Below, one piece after another: positions 58,763 to 64,000 of a stretch of 64,000 nucleotides of DNA (position 1 is the stretch's first letter; every line of letters starts with the position of its first letter). Origin of the DNA: Elgaria multicarinata webbii (taxonomy: Eukaryota; Chordata; Lepidosauria; Squamata; Anguidae); the NCBI RefSeq assembly GCF_023053635.1, contig NC_086187.1, forward strand, positions 29,674,501 to 29,738,500, in the 5' to 3' direction. The position numbers and the translations under genes were made by a program. Below the pieces are notes generated by a model, which saw only the letters and a list, made by a program, of their open reading frames with translations, searched no databases and was not told the DNA's origin.

Positions 58763-59745
58763 GAATTTCCTGCACTTCTGTTTTGCAACTCGTCCTGGGT
58801 GGTGTTTCCAGGTTTGTTCTAGAAAGGAAAGCAGATCCTACAAGCCTGATATCCTCCACCCGAGATCTACGAGAAGCCGCAACACCTCGTCTTTCGCATG
58901 AATGGCATTGTTTCACCAGCAGTAAGACTACGGTCTCCCTTTTCGGCCAGGATGGCAGGAAGCCAAGGGCTTCTCAGAGCGCCTGCAAAAGCTAAGTCAT
59001 GACTTTGGGGGGAGGTGCTCTAGAACATCCAGCAGTGTGTGTGTGGAGCGATTTCAGGTTACCAAGAGCCATGCAGAAAAAGTAATGAGTGTTGATAATC
59101 CAGCTCTCTTGAATTCAAGTGTCAAACCCCCCAAGAACTCGCACATGTCCTCCTTTCGGTAGCCTGCCATGTCAATGACATGCCCTTAAAGTTGCTCCTG
59201 CACTTCCACACTCTTTGGGTTCTGTTCTTTCACCTCCTGTGCTCTCTTGCCCTTCGCAACGGTGACTGGGATTGCTTCCGCTCTTCCACAAGCTCCGCTA
59301 ACTTTGAGGGCATGCCGTGGTGGTCGGAAGGTTCCATCTTAGAGAGTCCAGTGGAGTGGATGGTTTCAGAAGTCAGATACTGTCTGGCATGCATTTGTTT
59401 CAGAATGGAAATGACAAAATAGTATCCTTGTGTGTCTTGCAGTGCCATTCAATACCTTCCCTCATTTTGTTGGAAGTCCAGAACGATCATGGCTGGCCCA
59501 GGGCACTTTGCGTCGCTGAGGACTGTCCTGGCGTTAACGTTCCGGATTGTGAAGAGGAATGTTGTCTCAACGCCACCCCTCCGTGTGAGTCTACTATTGG
59601 TCGATAGGTTAGTTAAACGTTTTACTGAATTTGTGAATGGATTAGTGTGTGCATGTGATTGTAGAAAAATCCCGAGAATTAGGAACGGCTTTATGATCTT
59701 CAATGCTTGGTCTGAGCAAGGTGCAGGGGCCTCAGGGTTAGGACT

Positions 59746-59993
59746 TTGACTTTGAGAAGTTTTAAGCATTATGATGTTGAACATTTATCCCATTCTCTTC
59801 CAGAAGTTTTAAGCTTTAGGACTTTGGACATTAAGCACTTTCACTTCTAGAACTTTTAAGTGTTGGCGCTTTTAACCTTTAGCACCTTGACTTCTAGAAG
59901 TTTTTAGCATTAGGACTTTGAACCTTTAGCATCTTGACTTCTAGAAGTTTTAAGTGTTAGGGCTTTGGTGTCTAGAACTTTTTAGGGTTAGTG
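59746..59993. repeat. Second copy of the TTCnnGAA minisatellite (6 units)
   Basis: Same unit as the array at 58376-58762, in the second B-type repeat. Six units, four with an intact TTCnnGAA dyad. Its first and last units match those of the longer array, so it is the same array after loss or gain of middle units. Confidence 0.87.
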
Positions 59994-60295
59994 TGAATTT
60001 CCTGCACTTCTGTTTTGCAACTTGTCCTGGGTGGTGGTTTTCAGGATTCTTCTCGGAAGGAAAGCGGATCCTGCAGGCCTGATGTCCTCCACCCCAGATC
60101 TACGAGTAGCTGCAACAACTCACCTTTCTCATGGACGGCAGTGTTTAACCAGCAGTAAGGCTACGGTCTGCCTTTCTAGCTGACACAGCAGGAGGCGGAC
60201 AGGTCGTCAGATCGAGTAAAAAGCTAAGTTATTTTTATGGTTTGTGGTGCCATGCAAGGTCAAGATAAGCTTGGGTGCAGGGATTTTTAGGCAGC

Positions 60296-62749
60296 AGAGG
60301 GCTAGGCAAAACAGTTAAGGAGGGTAGGTTACACACATTCATGAATTTGCACATGGTACGCCTGTGAATTCACACAGCCTCTCTTTTGGTAGGCTGCCGT
60401 GTCAATGACATGCCCGTAAAGTTGCTCTAGCTTCTCCTGCACTTCCACACTCCTTGGGTTCTGTTCTTGCACCCCTTCGGCTCTCTTCCCTTTTGCCACC
60501 GGTGCCTGGGATTGCTGCCGCTACCTCCGCTAACTTTAAAGGCATGCCATGGGGTGAGGAGGATATTATTTCTGAGAAGCTGGTTCAGGCAGGCACGGGG
60601 GAAGGGGGGGATGTCTTTAGTCAGGCAAGTACTGTTTGTCAGGTGTCTTGTTTGATATGTAACAGACAAAAAGTTATTCTTGCGTGTCTCGCTGTGATGG
60701 ATCGTTAAATAAGTTCCTGCCTTTTCCGCCCCCAGGGGGGACGTTCTAGAAGGAGAACGACTGGCCACGCCCCTACATGTTGCTGGGGACGGTCCTGGTG
60801 TTCGTGTTCTAGATCATGACGGCAAACGTCATTTCAATGTCATCTGTCCGTATGAGTCTACTTTGGGCCAGAAGATTGGTTCACCTTAAACTGTATGTGT
60901 GAATGGATTATTGCCTGTATGGGCCCCTGTAATTGTAGTGAACAACTGAGAATTAGAAATGCCCTAATAATCTTTGAAGCGTTATCTGATCCAGCTCCAC
61001 GGGGGTCATAAGCATGAGACATCTGTTTCTGTTTTAGAGGAGGGGGGTCATTCTTGGGTCGACCGGTGCGAAGAGAAGGTTGGGGGGTGGCGTGCAACCC
61101 TGCTGCTGTCCCCGTCTCTTTGCCGGTAGAAGGATAGGGGACCTACAACCCCGTGGACTCCCTTGGTCCTCTTATGCTCTCCATCTGGGAAGGCTGTCTT
61201 GAGTGGGGGTGGGAAGTCGTGTGTTGCGAGGCTTCTGCTCTTGCCTAGAATACTGAGGTGTTAGGGGATGATGGCTCTGTCCTACGGAAGTCTTGCTACA
61301 GGGTGCTGCAGCATTGTATTTGACTCCCATTCTTCTCAACATCTACATGAAACCGCCAGGAGACGTTAACTGGTGGCGCGGGCTGAGCCCTCACAAATGC
61401 CTCTCCTTTTCTGCTCATAGAGGTGAGGCAGTCAGAGCTCTGAACCAGCACAGGGGGAGGAGAATGGACTGGATGAGGGCCAATAAACTCTGATTCAAAT
61501 CAGACAGAATAGAGGCAGTGTTTGCTGGTGGGTCATCATTCCGGCTTAGTGACGTTCACCCTGTTCTGGTGGGGGTGGGTTTACACACTTCCTAAAGGGT
61601 GACGTCTGTGGTGGGGATGGTCACGGTTCCACCGTTGTCCGTAGAGGCACAGGCTCCCTCAGTGGCTCAGAGTGGCTTTTCATCATGTGGGTTTCAACGG
61701 GGGTCACAGTTTTTTTTTATTTCCCTTTGTATTTTAGTTGTATTTGTTTTGGTTCTGTTTTTTCTTTCTTTTGTTTTACGGCACTTCTGATCCCCCCAGA
61801 TGGTGTACCAAACATTTTAAATAGACATTAAAACAGAATAAAAGTAAGGCAGAATAAAGCTGGCCAAGATTCAAACACTTGAACTAAATATACTAAACTA
61901 AAAGCAGCAGGAGAGAAAATCGCAAAGTGTTTAATAAGAGTTAAACTTACTACTTCTAAGAAGTAAAAAGGATTCCTTGAACAGGTGGTGCTCTCAGCCC
62001 CTGAGGGAGCCTGTGCCTCTGCAGATGAGGATGGATCCATCCTCATCCCCAAACGGCAGACCTCATCCTTTAGGAAGCCTGTCATCCCCCCTTCCAGAAC
62101 AGGGCAAGTGTCACTTAACCGGATCCATGAACCACCCACAAACAACACTTGCATCTCGTCTGGCTTGATTCCTGGGTTATTGGCCCTCATCCAGCCCACT
62201 CTTCTACTGGCTCATCTCTATGAGCTGAGGAGGAGAGGTGAAGCTAGGTGTCATGGGTGATGCCTCATCCCGTGCCTCTGCAGATCCTCTCCTGGTGGTT
62301 TCATGTAGATGTTGAATAGCAAGGGGGGTCAAATACCGCTGTAAGGCAGATCCCTTCTCCCCTACCCCCTCTTGGGCTAAGGGGCATTCTAGGCAGGAGT
62401 GGAAGCGTTGCAAAATGCCACTTCACATCCCAACTTCAGACAGCCTTCCCAGAAGGGTAGCTTGAAAACTGCCAAGAGAGTCCACAGGGTCACACAAACC
62501 CATCCTTCTTCTGGCACAGGGCGACCCATCGGGTGAGTAAACCCACGGCTGCGTTTCCACATGATAGAGAAGCTGCCCTCAACAGGGCAGCTAGGTCAGT
62601 AAGTAGCCCTGGCCGATGCCATCACACTCTGCCAGCCATTGGCCAATGAAGCTGGCTGCTGGTGGATGTATGGGCTCAGTTGTGATGTCGATCTCAACTG
62701 GTTCCTGGGCTGAGGATGTGCTCGGGGAAGCCCTGCTCCCCTTTCCTTA
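60296..62749 (-). repeat. Right array: block R6, near-copy of R4 without the L1
   Basis: Sub-repeat A-like at 60320-61020, plus arm to about 61710 (full length: KPPGDVNWWRGLSPHKCLSF, RRMDWMRANKL), AT-rich spacer to 61965, minus arm to about 62545. The flank at 60247-60310 (gcttgggtgcagggattttt, aggcagcagagggctaggc) is the uninterrupted version of the L1 insertion site. Confidence 0.87.
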
Positions 62750-64000
62750 GTGTATGTCTAGTTTGCCCCTTGCTCTGAGTGTCCCAGGTTTCTTCCAGGA
62801 AAGGAAGCCAATTCTGCCATCCTGAAGTCCACTGACCCAAGATCTACATGATGTTTCAACAACTCCCCTTTCTCCTGGATGGCCCTGTTCGATCAGCGAT
62901 AAATCTAAGGCCTCCCTTTCCAGCCGAGGCTGCAGGAGGTGGGCAGCCTCTCAGAGTGACAGCAACAGCTAAGTTCTGTGTTTTTTTGTGTGTGGGTGCT
63001 AGACCACATCAGTTGATGGGTGAGCAGGGATGTTAGGCAACCGTAGGCTATGCATGAAAATGTACTGGGCATTGATCTTGTTAGCTCATGAACTGGAAGA
63101 TCAAATTCACACGGCACCTTTTTCAGTAGCCTGCTGTGTCAATGGCAGGCCCTGAAAGTGGCTCTCGCTTCTCCCGCACTCCATGGATTGTTTTCTTGCA
63201 CCCCTTGGGCTCTTTTACCCTTCTCCGCTGGTGACTGGAATCTCTTCCACAAGCTCCACTAATTTCAAAGGCCAGCCGTGGGGCGGGGAGAATGAGGCTG
63301 GTTCAGTAAGGGGTGGTTGGTTGGCTTTACGAAGGGCAATACTCTCCGGCCTGGGTTCAGGTACATCACAAGCTTTGAATGCTTGCTGTGATGTGTCGTT
63401 CAGCAACTTCTTCCCACTTCTTTTGGAGGGGAAGTTCCAGAAGGATCCCGACTGGCCCACGCCCCAATGCCTTGCTGAGGACCGTAGAGGTGTTTGCGTT
63501 CGTGATCACGGAAGGCAATGACTTTTCAACACCACTCATCCCTGTGAGTTTGGTTCCAGCCAAAAGGTTTTTTTAAAACACATATTGGATTTGTCAGTTA
63601 CTGTATTGGGTGACACCTCTAGTTGTAGCCAAAGGCTGAGTAATTAACTTGCATTCATGAGCTTCGATGCTTGATCTGAGCTGGCTTCAGGGGGCTAGTG
63701 GATGCTTTAGGGTGGATTCCTGCATTGAGCAGGGGGTTGGACTCAATGGCCTTGTAGGCCCCTTCCAACTCTGCTATTCTATGATTCGTATTTAGCCCTG
63801 GGCTCTGAGTGGTGGGTCACAGGGTTTTTGTAGGATTCAAAGCCAATCCTGGAGAAGCTGAACTCCAGGGGCTGAGATCTACGAGATGCTGCACACCTTG
63901 TCTTTCTCATGGACGACATTGTCTCCCTTTTCGGCCAGGATTGCAGGAAGCAGAGGGCTTCTCAGAGCGCCTACAAAAGCTAAGTCATGACTTTTGGGGG
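62750..64000 (-). repeat. Right array: copy of R2, running off the window
   Basis: Almost identical to 50490-51741 up to the last base of the window, including the CR1 3' end at 63697-63789. Visible differences are single bases (for example in 'aagctccactaatttcaaag') and one T-run length. The array clearly continues beyond the window. Confidence 0.9.
63697..63789 (+). mobile_element. CR1 3' end, duplicate of the one at 51438
   Basis: Same truncation point and same flanks as 51438-51530, so it is one insertion copied by segmental duplication. One base differs ('gactcaatggcc' against 'gactcgatggcc'). Confidence 0.87.

Larger units (their letters stand above)
57770..60295 (-). repeat. Right array: block R5, tandem pair of sub-repeat B plus minisatellite
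   Basis: 57770-59130 and 59140-60295 are two direct copies of sub-repeat B, a minisatellite and the following end segment. The offset is about 1371 at the start and about 1232 after the minisatellite, because the second minisatellite has fewer units. The minisatellite is absent from the left array at the matching place. Confidence 0.85.

Overview
The window is nuclear DNA from an amniote, most likely a squamate reptile (lizard or snake). Two vertebrate genes are recognisable, with GT-AG introns, a CpG island and many retroelements. The repeats are of a reptile type: CR1 elements ending in ATTCTATGATTCTATG, L2-type elements ending in an 'accgccc...gggcggt' hairpin plus (TAAATAA)n, a young L1, MIR and tRNA-derived SINEs.

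Region 1 (1-18.5 kb) is ordinary genic DNA. The last four coding exons of TXNDC11, a thioredoxin-domain ER protein, run on the plus strand from 836 to 8456. SNN (stannin) faces it on the minus strand. Its whole 87-residue coding sequence is in one exon (13052-13315), and its presumed first exon and promoter lie in a CpG island at about 17.1-18.5 kb. As far as I know the two genes are also convergent neighbours in human, which supports both calls.

Region 2 (18.5-24.2 kb) is repeat-rich intergenic DNA. It holds a CR1 element on the minus strand (18545-21396) that keeps most of its endonuclease and reverse transcriptase and carries a nested short insertion.

Region 3 (24.2-46.05 kb) is a macrosatellite: about five and a half head-to-tail copies of a unit of about 3.82 kb. 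Units 2-6 are nearly identical and the edges are more diverged. Each unit has (a) two opposed fragments of L2-type reverse transcriptase that form a long imperfect inverted repeat around an AT-rich spacer, and (b) two diverged direct sub-repeats of about 1 kb.

Region 4 (46.05-48.73 kb) is a spacer unlike the arrays. It contains an inverted repeat with a CCAAT motif and a GC/CACCC-like motif in each arm and an outward-facing TATAAAG just beyond each arm, so it looks like a divergent promoter.

Region 5 (48.73-64.0 kb, running off the window) holds the same repeat family in inverted orientation. It is older, more diverged and rearranged. It contains a 5'-truncated L1, internal duplications at offsets of about 1.3, 5.2-5.3 and 12.26 kb, and two minisatellites rich in TTCnnGAA dyads that resemble heat-shock elements.

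I see no protein gene in regions 3-5 that I would defend. The most interesting candidate is the overall layout: two oppositely oriented arrays of one foldback-containing repeat, with a divergent promoter-like palindrome between them. Such a layout could make long non-coding or double-stranded RNA. That is inference from sequence layout only.
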